From Thioclava atlantica (GTDB lineage: Bacteria > Pseudomonadota > Alphaproteobacteria > Rhodobacterales > Rhodobacteraceae), in NCBI RefSeq assembly GCF_000737065.1, contig NZ_AQRC01000001.1:434001-498000 (forward strand): a stretch of 64,000 bases of DNA. The letters are read 5' to 3'. This document shows positions 46,889 to 53,622 of this stretch, piece by piece. Numbering within the stretch: the first letter of the stretch is position 1; every line of letters starts with the position of its first letter. The notes beneath the pieces were generated by a model, which was not told the origin of the DNA, made no database searches, and saw nothing but the letters and a program-made list of their open reading frames with translations. A program made the position numbers and the translations under genes.

Positions 46889-46922
46889 TTGACGTCGGAA
46901 CAGCCAGCGCTTCTTTAGGGTT
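46889..46922 (+). promoter_or_regulatory. Candidate sodB promoter region (two overlapping signals)
   Basis: TTGACG at 46889-46894 could be a sigma-70 -35 (TCTTTA at 46912 with 17-nt spacing is a weak -10). Overlapping it, GGAAC (46897-46901), 17 nt, GGTT (46919-46922) resembles the EcfG general-stress element but with G for C in the -10. Confidence 0.35.
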
Positions 46923-46955
46923 GGAAACAGGACCTTCGAACCAAGTGAGGACAAC

Positions 46956-47555
46956 ATGGCTTTTGAACTTCCCGATCTCCCCTATGCTCATGACGCGCTG
47001 GCCGATCTGGGCATGTCGAAGGAAACCCTCGAATATCACCACGACCTGCACCACAAGGCCTATGTCGACAACGGCAACAAGCTGATCGCCGGCACCGAGT
47101 GGGAAGGCAAGTCGGTCGAAGAGATCGTCAAGGGCACCTATCAGCCCGGCGCCGTGGCGCAGAACGGCATCTTCAACAACGCTTCGCAGCACTGGAACCA
47201 CGCCCAGTTCTGGGAAATGATGGGCCCGGGCGAGAAGAAGATGCCGGGCGAGCTGGAAAAGGCGCTCACCGAAGCCTTCGGCTCGATCGACAAGTTCAAG
47301 GAAGAATTCGCCGCCGCCGGTGCGGGCCAGTTCGGCTCGGGCTGGGCCTGGCTCGTCAAGGACAAGGACGGCTCGCTCAAGGTCACCAAGACCGAGAACG
47401 GCGTGAACCCGCTCTGCTTCGGCCAGACCGCGCTTCTGGGCTGCGACGTGTGGGAGCACTCCTACTACATCGACTACCGCAACAAGCGCCCGGCCTACCT
47501 GTCGAACTTCCTCGACAAGCTGGTGAACTGGGAAAACGTCGCCTCGCGCATGTGA
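46956..47555 (+). CDS. sodB: Superoxide dismutase (Fe/Mn family, probably Fe)
   Basis: Converts superoxide to H2O2 and O2 in the cytosol. The 199 residues carry the four metal ligands: His in YHHDLHHKAYVDNG, His in SQHWNHAQFWEMMGP, and the Asp and His in CDVWEHSYYIDYRNKRP. The hydrogen-bonding Gln of Fe-type enzymes appears in ASQHWNHAQFWEMM (Gln before W), and the GSGWAWLVKD segment fits SodB; Fe versus Mn use is inferred. A terminator lies directly downstream. Confidence 0.94.
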   Translation: MAFELPDLPYAHDALADLGMSKETLEYHHDLHHKAYVDNGNKLIAGTEWEGKSVEEIVKGTYQPGAVAQNGIFNNASQHWNHAQFWEMMGPGEKKMPGELEKALTEAFGSIDKFKEEFAAAGAGQFGSGWAWLVKDKDGSLKVTKTENGVNPLCFGQTALLGCDVWEHSYYIDYRNKRPAYLSNFLDKLVNWENVASRM

Positions 47556-47580
47556 TCGCGCGACCGGCACGATCTTTGGA

Positions 47581-47609
47581 AAGGGCGTCCCGTTCGGGGC
47601 GCCCTTTTT
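47581..47609 (+). terminator. Rho-independent terminator of sodB
   Basis: AAGGGCG with CCC (47581-47591, one bulged T) pairs with GGGCGCCCTT (47597-47606), followed by TTT. Confidence 0.85.
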
Positions 47610-47632
47610 CGTCGCGTCATCGCGCCGCGACA

Positions 47633-47658
47633 GGAACCGGCGCCCCGGCCCAGCCGTT
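47633..47658 (+). promoter_or_regulatory. EcfG-type (general stress sigma factor) promoter candidate
   Basis: GGAAC (47633-47637), 17-nt spacer, CGTT (47655-47658) exactly matches the alphaproteobacterial general-stress consensus GGAAC-N16/18-CGTT. It is immediately behind the sodB terminator and 38 nt before the ATG of the small hydrophilic protein gene. Confidence 0.6.
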
Positions 47659-47695
47659 TTTCTTGACAGCAACGCATGACGAAGAGGAGGCTCGA

Positions 47696-47923
47696 ATGGC
47701 AGAGCGTATTCGCAGCAAGGACGGCAAACGCGAGACGGAAGAAATTCTCGGAGAGGCTCCCGAAAATCTCGAAAGCCCTTCCGCCCAGGGCAGTTCGGGC
47801 GGTACGCTGCAGCGCAAGATCGGGACGCGCGACGAGAAGAAGCAGATCGACGAGACCTCCGCCGGGGCGACCCGGCCGCTTGGCGGGGACGAACGGGACT
47901 CGGGTGAGAAGGAGAAGATGTGA
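47696..47923 (+). CDS. Small, highly hydrophilic protein of unknown function
   Basis: A 75-residue protein with no hydrophobic core: rich in Glu, Lys, Asp, Gly and Ser (AERIRSKDGKRETEEILGEA, then GTLQRKIGTRDEKKQIDETS), so it is probably intrinsically disordered. GAGGAGG precedes the ATG at a good distance. The stop overlaps the next start (TGATG), so it is translationally coupled with the attachment-family gene. A general-stress-type promoter element lies upstream. The profile recalls small stress-protectant proteins, but this is inference from composition only. Confidence 0.75.
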   Translation: MAERIRSKDGKRETEEILGEAPENLESPSAQGSSGGTLQRKIGTRDEKKQIDETSAGATRPLGGDERDSGEKEKM

Positions 47924-48378
47924 TGACCAAGCTGACCAAGGGGACCTGGGTCGTGATCGCCGATGGCGAAAAGGCGCTGTTTCTCGAGAACATGATGGAT
48001 GATCAGGATCCGAACCTGGTCGTGCGCCGGGTCGACGAGCAGGAGAACCCGGCCGATTCCGAGCAGGGCACAGACAGCCCCGGCCGCATGGCCGATACCG
48101 GGCCCGGTCAGCGCTCGGCGCTCGACGAGACGGATTGGCACGAGCTGGCGAAGATGCGCTTTGCCGACGACCTGGCCGACCGTCTCTACAAGATGGTGCA
48201 CAAGGGCCGGATCGAGCGGCTGGTGATCGCCGCCGCTCCGCGCATCCTCGGCGAGATCCGACACGCGCTGCACAAGGAGGTTGCGGCGGTGATCGTGGGC
48301 GAGATCGACAAGACGCTCACCAATCATCCGCGCGACGAGATCGAGAAGATCGTCTCGGACGAACTGGCGAAAGCCTGA
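47923..48378 (+). CDS. Host attachment family protein (AtsE/Host_attach)
   Basis: A 151-residue cytosolic protein. KLTKGTWVVIADGEKALFLE at the N-terminus and RFADDLADRLYKMVHKGRIERLVIAAAPRILGEIRHAL in the middle match the Host_attach family (first named for plant attachment in Agrobacterium). No secretion signal. The family is widespread and more likely stress- or RNA/ribosome-related than truly adhesive; this is inference. It overlaps the small hydrophilic gene by 1 nt. Confidence 0.82.
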   Translation: MTKLTKGTWVVIADGEKALFLENMMDDQDPNLVVRRVDEQENPADSEQGTDSPGRMADTGPGQRSALDETDWHELAKMRFADDLADRLYKMVHKGRIERLVIAAAPRILGEIRHALHKEVAAVIVGEIDKTLTNHPRDEIEKIVSDELAKA

Positions 48379-48549
48379 TCCGACCGAAGCCGAACCGCGC
48401 CGCGCAGACGGAGCGGTCCGGCCTTCCCTCGCATACTGTGAACCTGCGCAGGGCGGCTTGACGCATCCGCGCACAGCCGCACCGTTCCCGGCCTCTTTCC
48501 TTTTCCTGGCCGATCGGTCAGGGTCGCGCGGCTGAATGGGAGAGTACGG

Positions 48550-49461
48550 ATGAGCGAGGCGACCAAGGGCTTCTGGGCGATGGTGACGGCCTGCGTGATC
48601 TGGGGCCTGTCCGGGCTTTACTACAAGATGCTCGACGCGGTCCCGCCGATCGAGGTTCTGGCCCATCGCACGCTCTGGTCGTTCCTGTTCTTCGCGGTGA
48701 TCCTCGCGGTGAAGGGGCGGCTGCATCTCATCCGCGCCGCGCTCTCCGAGCGCCACGGGCGCGGAACGCTCATCATCGGCTTCGCGGCGCTGATGATCTC
48801 GGCGAACTGGTTCACCTTCATCTGGTCGGTCCAGTCGGGCCACGCGGTGCAGGCGTCGCTCGGCTATTACATCTTCCCGCTGGTGGCGGTGCTGCTGGGG
48901 CTGATCGTCTATCGCGAAGCGCTCGGGGTGCGGCAATGGGTGGCGGTCGCTCTGGCCGCGACGGCGGTGGTCGTCCTGACCCTCGGGCTCGGCGTCGCGC
49001 CCTGGGTGTCGCTGATCCTCGCCTTCAGTTTCGGCACCTACGGGCTCATCAAGAAGGGCATCAAGGCCGGACCGATGGTCTCGGTTTGCGCCGAGGTGCT
49101 GTTGCTCTCGCCGATCGCGATGGTGGTGCTTGTGGGGTACCATTACGGATGGTGGGGCGCGGCCGGCTCCGGCCATTTCGGCCAAGATCTGAAGACCTCG
49201 GCGCTGCTCGCCTTTTCCGGCCCGTTGACGGGGACCCCGCTTCTGCTCTTCGCCTATGCGGCGCAGCGGGTGCGGATGGCGACGGTCGGCCTGGTTCAAT
49301 ATCTCAACCCGACGCTGCAGTTCGCCGTCGCCACGCTCGCCTTCGGGGAGCATGTGACCCTCTGGCACGCGATCGCGCTCGGGCTGATCTGGTCGGCGCT
49401 TGCGATCTATTCGAGCGCCAACCTGCGCCCGCGTGCCCGGCGCGTCGCCGGCACGGCCTAG
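48550..49461 (+). CDS. rarD: RarD-type EamA transporter
   Basis: A 303-residue inner-membrane protein with ten hydrophobic segments. The N-terminal CVIWGLSGLYYKMLDAVPPI, EVLAHRTLWSF, and FIWSVQSGHAVQASLGYYI segments are specific to the RarD branch (chloramphenicol sensitivity-like). ATG 48550 is well placed. Its TAG shares bases with the opposite-strand stop of the LOG gene (CTAG). Confidence 0.9.
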   Translation: MSEATKGFWAMVTACVIWGLSGLYYKMLDAVPPIEVLAHRTLWSFLFFAVILAVKGRLHLIRAALSERHGRGTLIIGFAALMISANWFTFIWSVQSGHAVQASLGYYIFPLVAVLLGLIVYREALGVRQWVAVALAATAVVVLTLGLGVAPWVSLILAFSFGTYGLIKKGIKAGPMVSVCAEVLLLSPIAMVVLVGYHYGWWGAAGSGHFGQDLKTSALLAFSGPLTGTPLLLFAYAAQRVRMATVGLVQYLNPTLQFAVATLAFGEHVTLWHAIALGLIWSALAIYSSANLRPRARRVAGTA

Positions 49462-50012
49462 GCGAAGGCCGAGACGAGCGCCTCTTCCAGCTCGGCGACC
49501 GTCTCGACGGTGACCACAAGGTCGCGCAGCGAGGGATCGGCAAAGCCTTCCGCGACGATCTGGTCGACAAGCGCCAGGAGCGGGGCCCAGTAGCCTTCGG
49601 TGTTGAGCAGGAAGATCGGCTTCTCGTGCAGCCCGATCTGGCGCCAGGTCAGGACCTCGAAGAGCTCGTCGAGCGAGCCCGCGCCGCCGGGCAGCACGAC
49701 CACCGCATCCGCATTCATGAACATCACCTTCTTGCGCTCATGCATCGTCTCGGTGACGACGAAGGTGGTCAGGTCGCGCTTGCCGACCTCGCGCGGGAAG
49801 AGATGCACCGGGATCACGCCGAAGGTGCGTCCGTCCGCCTCCTGCGCGGCGCGCGCCACCTCGCCCATCAGCCCGACATCGCCCGCGCCATAGACAAGCT
49901 GCCAGTTGCGCGCGGCGAGCATCGCCCCGGTCGCCCTCGCGGCTTCGGAATAGGCGGAACGCGTGCCCGGGCGTGAGCCGCAATAGACACAGACGGAACG
50001 GGAAATGGTCAT
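49458..50012 (-). CDS. LOG family protein (cytokinin riboside 5'-monophosphate phosphoribohydrolase-like)
   Basis: A 184-residue Rossmann-fold protein, TIGR00730 type. VCVYCGSRPGTRSAY begins the nucleotide fold and VVLPGGAGSLDELFEVLTW is the conserved PGGxGTxxE-type motif with the catalytic Glu. Family members cleave nucleoside 5'-monophosphates to base and ribose-5-P. The bacterial role is unclear (purine salvage rather than cytokinin signalling). It overlaps the rarD stop by 4 nt tail to tail. Confidence 0.9.
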   Translation of the reverse strand: MTISRSVCVYCGSRPGTRSAYSEAARATGAMLAARNWQLVYGAGDVGLMGEVARAAQEADGRTFGVIPVHLFPREVGKRDLTTFVVTETMHERKKVMFMNADAVVVLPGGAGSLDELFEVLTWRQIGLHEKPIFLLNTEGYWAPLLALVDQIVAEGFADPSLRDLVVTVETVAELEEALVSAFA

Positions 50013-50146
50013 GGTCGGCTCCGGATTGGACGGTGTTCTTGAGCGGTGATAGCGGGGTTGCTAATCTCGCTCAAGCAATCCGGGCGAAGAAGCATGCGAA
50101 AGGGACAGCGCAGGCCGGCCGGGCAGGGATCTGAGAAAGGGCGGGG

Positions 50147-51490
50147 ATGGCCGTTGAAGAAAAGAAGGAAGTGGAGGGCGGGGCAACCGCCGCGACGCTC
50201 AAGGGAGGAGCGCTGGCAATCGCGCTGGTGGTTCTGGCGCTGATCGGCTGGGCGTTGATGCACCCCGGCGAGGAGCCCGCGACGAAACCCGGCACCGAGA
50301 CGACGGAGGCGCAACCCGCGCCGGCCACGCGCTCGGCCGAGGCCCCGGTACCTGCGGCGCAGCACGCCGCGCCGGATACGGCCCCCGCCGCCACGAAGAC
50401 CGAGACCGCGCCGCCCGAGAGCATTGCGGAGACGGGGGCCGAACCCGCGACAAGCGCCGCCGCGCCGCAGGAGGAGCCGGCAGCCGCGATCTCCGAGCAG
50501 GCAGCCACGGGGCCGGGACAGACAGCCCCCGCGCCGACCGGCGAGAGCCGAGCGACCGAGGGTGCCGACGCTTCGACCGGTGCGACCGATCTCGCACAGG
50601 TTCAGTTCGACGCGCTGCGGGCCTCGCCGGACGGCTCGGTCACGCTGGCCGGACGGACCGATCCGGGGGCGAAGGTCGACGTGCTCGTGGACGGGCAGGT
50701 CGTCGCCAATACCGAGACCGACGGGGCGGGTAATTTCGCCTCGCTCTTCGATCTGCCGCCGAGCGCGGGACCACGCGCGCTGTCGCTGCGCGTCACCGGC
50801 GCCAACGGCGTCGCGAAGGAAAGCGCCGAGAGCCTCGTGCTGCGTGGCCAGCCCGGCGCCGAAACCGTCGCGGCCGCGGATATGGCCGAGACGCCGCAGA
50901 CCACGCCCCCGGCAACCCCGGCCCCGCCCGCCGCGCCGATCGTCGCGGATGCCAGCGGGGCGCGGCTGCTCGCTCCCAAGAGCCAGTCGCTGGTGATCGA
51001 CACGATCGCTTTCGGGGCGGGCGAGATCGCGCGCAGCGAGGGGCGCGGAGCGCCCGATGGCAGCCAGCTCGCCGCCTATCTCGACGATACGCTGGTGGCC
51101 GAGGCGAAGGCCGGAGCCGATGGGCGTTGGGCGCTCGATCTTCCGGGCCTCACGCCCGGCGCGCACAAGCTGCGGATCGACGCGCATGACGGCGAGGGCA
51201 AGGTGATCGCGCGCGCCGAGACCGATTTCGACCAGCCCGACCAGATCGTCGTGGCGAGTTCCGGCGATCCCGCGAAGTCCGAGGCGGATGCGGTTCAGGC
51301 CGCGGGCGGCGACGGAAACGCGGTCAAGGTCGTGCAGATCGTGAAGGGCAATACGCTCTGGGCGATCGCGCGCGAGGTCTATGGCGAGGGCATCCTCTAT
51401 GTCCGGGTCTTCGATGCCAACCGCGACCAGATCCGCGACCCCGACCTGATCTATCCGGGGCAGGTCTTCACCATCCCGGCGCCGCAATAA
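50147..51490 (+). CDS. LysM-domain envelope protein with a Pro/Ala-rich stalk
   Basis: A 447-residue protein. One transmembrane segment near the N-terminus (ALAIALVVLALIGWALM) anchors it, followed by about 120 low-complexity Ala/Pro/Thr/Glu residues, two Ig-like beta domains (QFDALRASPDGSVTLAGRTDPGAKVDVLVDGQ about 150-240; LVIDTIAFGAGEIARSEGRG about 275-370) and a C-terminal LysM domain (VKGNTLWAIAREVYGEGILY, about 395-445). It probably binds peptidoglycan in the periplasm. The Ig-like repeats resemble those of bacterial adhesin or YgaU-like proteins. Confidence 0.82.
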   Translation: MAVEEKKEVEGGATAATLKGGALAIALVVLALIGWALMHPGEEPATKPGTETTEAQPAPATRSAEAPVPAAQHAAPDTAPAATKTETAPPESIAETGAEPATSAAAPQEEPAAAISEQAATGPGQTAPAPTGESRATEGADASTGATDLAQVQFDALRASPDGSVTLAGRTDPGAKVDVLVDGQVVANTETDGAGNFASLFDLPPSAGPRALSLRVTGANGVAKESAESLVLRGQPGAETVAAADMAETPQTTPPATPAPPAAPIVADASGARLLAPKSQSLVIDTIAFGAGEIARSEGRGAPDGSQLAAYLDDTLVAEAKAGADGRWALDLPGLTPGAHKLRIDAHDGEGKVIARAETDFDQPDQIVVASSGDPAKSEADAVQAAGGDGNAVKVVQIVKGNTLWAIAREVYGEGILYVRVFDANRDQIRDPDLIYPGQVFTIPAPQ

Positions 51491-51540
51491 GGCTGGACTT
51501 CGCGGAACTCGCCGCTAGCTTGCGCTACGGTTCCGGACGG

Positions 51541-51590
51541 CCGGGGGCGCTGCCCCCGGACCTCCGGCGAATTTTAAAGCTAGATGAAGA
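51541..51590. repeat. Dispersed intergenic repeat, copy 3, with hairpin
   Basis: CCGGGGGC-GCT-GCCCCCGG (51541-51559) is a perfect hairpin. It is followed by the CCTCCGGCG core (51561-51569), an A/T-rich stretch, and GATGAAG, the same layout as the copy at 24052. It ends just before the ABC transporter start. Confidence 0.5.
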
Positions 51591-51601
51591 AAGGGCGCGC
51601 G

Positions 51602-53452
51602 ATGCCTCCCTCCCAGATCACCACCGCGGGGAAGATGAACTCCGACGAGCGGGCGCGGGGGTGGCGCACGATCCGCTCCGTGCTGCCCTATCTCTGGTCG
51701 CATGAGGCGCCCTGGGTGAAACGCCGCGTGGTGCTGGCGATGGTGATGCTGGTCTTCGCGAAGGTCATCTCGGTCTCGACCCCCTTCGTCTATCGCGCCG
51801 CGGTGAACACGCTTTCGGGCGATGCGGCTGCAAACCCGGCCTGGGCGCTCGGCATGGGGGCGGTCGGGATCACCGTGGCCTATGGCATGGCGCGGCTGAT
51901 GAGCGTGGCGTTCGGCGAGCTGCGCGACGCGATCTTCGTGCGCGTCGCGCAACGGGCGCTGCGCCATCTCGCGCTGCAGACCTTCACCCATATGCACCGG
52001 CTCTCGATGCGCTATCACATCACCCGCAAGACCGGGGGGTTGAGCCGGATCATCGAGCGCGGCGTGAAGGGCGTCGAGTTCCTGCTGCGCTTCATGCTGT
52101 TCTCGGTGGGGCCGCTGATCCTCGAGCTCACGCTGGTCGCGATCATCTTCGCGGTGGTCTTCGACTGGCGCTATGCGGCCGTCGTGCTGGTCACCATCGC
52201 GGCCTATATCAAGTTCACCTTCAAGGTCACCGAGTGGCGGGTCTCGATCCGGCGCGCGATGAACCAGGCCGACACGGCGGCGAACCAGAAGGCGATCGAC
52301 AGCCTGCTGAACTTCGAGACGGTCAAGTATTTCGGCGCCGAGAAGCGCGAGGCCGAGCGCTACGACGAGTCGATGAAGGGCTACGAGGCGATGGCGGTCA
52401 AGACCGGCCAGTCGCTCGCCACACTCAATGCCGGCCAGACGCTGATCATCTCGATCGGGCTCGTGGCGGTCATGGTGATGGCGGCGATGGAAGTGCAGGC
52501 GGGCAAGCTGACGGTGGGCGATTTCGTCATGGTGCAGGCCTACATGATCCAGATCACCATGCCGCTCGGGTTCCTCGGCACCGTCTATCGCGAAATCCGT
52601 CAGTCGCTCGTCGATATGGGCGAAATGTTCGATCTGCTCCAGCAACAGGCCGAAATCGAGGACAAGGCCGACGCGCCCGTTCTGAATGTGAAAGGCGGCG
52701 AGGTCACCTTCGAGGATGTCACCTTCCATTACGACCCGACGCGGCCGATCCTGAAAGGGATCTCGCTGCGTGTCCCGCCGGGCCAGACGGTGGCGCTGGT
52801 CGGGCCCTCGGGGTCGGGCAAGTCGACGATCGGGCGGCTCCTGTTCCGCTTCTACGACGTCACCGGCGGCGCGATCCGGATCGACGGGCAGGATCTGCGC
52901 GACGTGACGCAGGAGAGCCTGCATGACGCGATCGGCGTGGTGCCGCAGGATACGGTGCTGTTCAACGACACGATCCGCTACAACATCGCCTACGGGCGCG
53001 CGGATGCCTCGGAAGAAGAGATCATCGCCGCGGCAAAGGCCGCGAAGATCCATGACTTCGTGATCAGCCTGCCCGAGGGCTATGACACCGCCGTGGGCGA
53101 ACGCGGGCTGAAGCTCTCGGGGGGCGAGAAGCAGAGGGTGGGGATCGCGCGCACGATCCTGAAGAACCCGCCGATCCTGCTTCTCGACGAGGCGACATCG
53201 GCGCTCGACACCCAGACCGAGCGCGACATCCAGACCAGCCTCAAGGCGATGGGCAAGGGGCGCACCGTGATCACCATCGCGCACCGCCTGAGCACGATCG
53301 CCGATGCGGATCGTATCATCGTGCTCGAGAAGGGCGAGATCGTCGAGGAGGGGCGTCACGAGGATCTGCTGATGCAGCGTGGACGCTATGCTTCGATGTG
53401 GGCCCGCCAGTCGGCCGAAGAGGAAGAGGCCGAGGAACAGGGCGCGGCGTGA
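51602..53452 (+). CDS. ABC exporter of the Atm1/HMT1 type (ATP-binding and permease fused)
   Basis: A 616-residue half-transporter, one membrane domain of six helices (about residues 40-330) followed by an ATPase with Walker A (LVGPSGSGKSTIGRLLF), signature (LKLSGGEKQRVGIARTIL), Walker B (PILLLDEATSALDTQ) and switch His (ITIAHRLSTIADAD). NQADTAANQKAIDSLLNFETVKYFGAE in the membrane domain is typical of Atm1 and of the Novosphingobium glutathione-conjugate exporter. The likely substrate is a glutathione-bound metal or persulfide. The start at 51602 follows an AAAGGG site; ATG 51584 and ATG 51635 are alternatives. It is preceded by a dispersed repeat. Confidence 0.9.
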   Translation: MPPSQITTAGKMNSDERARGWRTIRSVLPYLWSHEAPWVKRRVVLAMVMLVFAKVISVSTPFVYRAAVNTLSGDAAANPAWALGMGAVGITVAYGMARLMSVAFGELRDAIFVRVAQRALRHLALQTFTHMHRLSMRYHITRKTGGLSRIIERGVKGVEFLLRFMLFSVGPLILELTLVAIIFAVVFDWRYAAVVLVTIAAYIKFTFKVTEWRVSIRRAMNQADTAANQKAIDSLLNFETVKYFGAEKREAERYDESMKGYEAMAVKTGQSLATLNAGQTLIISIGLVAVMVMAAMEVQAGKLTVGDFVMVQAYMIQITMPLGFLGTVYREIRQSLVDMGEMFDLLQQQAEIEDKADAPVLNVKGGEVTFEDVTFHYDPTRPILKGISLRVPPGQTVALVGPSGSGKSTIGRLLFRFYDVTGGAIRIDGQDLRDVTQESLHDAIGVVPQDTVLFNDTIRYNIAYGRADASEEEIIAAAKAAKIHDFVISLPEGYDTAVGERGLKLSGGEKQRVGIARTILKNPPILLLDEATSALDTQTERDIQTSLKAMGKGRTVITIAHRLSTIADADRIIVLEKGEIVEEGRHEDLLMQRGRYASMWARQSAEEEEAEEQGAA

Positions 53453-53581
53453 GGGGCGCGACCCCTCACGTTCGAGCGCCTCGCCGCGGGGCGACCAGCC
53501 CCGGGCCGCACCCGTCCCTCTCGCCGAGGGGCAACCGAGGTGAAACGCTGACCACAGATGACAGGGCGGGTCCGCTCGCGG

Positions 53582-53622
53582 GGCAGGCGCCGTCCTCGTC
53601 TCTCGAGGGCAGGGCGCCTGCC
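53582..53622 (-). terminator. Inverted repeat at the end of the RND pump gene
   Basis: GGCAGGCGCC (53582-53591) and GGCGCCTGCC (53613-53622) are perfect 10-bp arms, with a further CCTCG/CGAGG pairing inside. It touches the stop codon of the RND gene. It lacks a T-run, so it is a weak or Rho-linked terminator at best. Confidence 0.4.
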
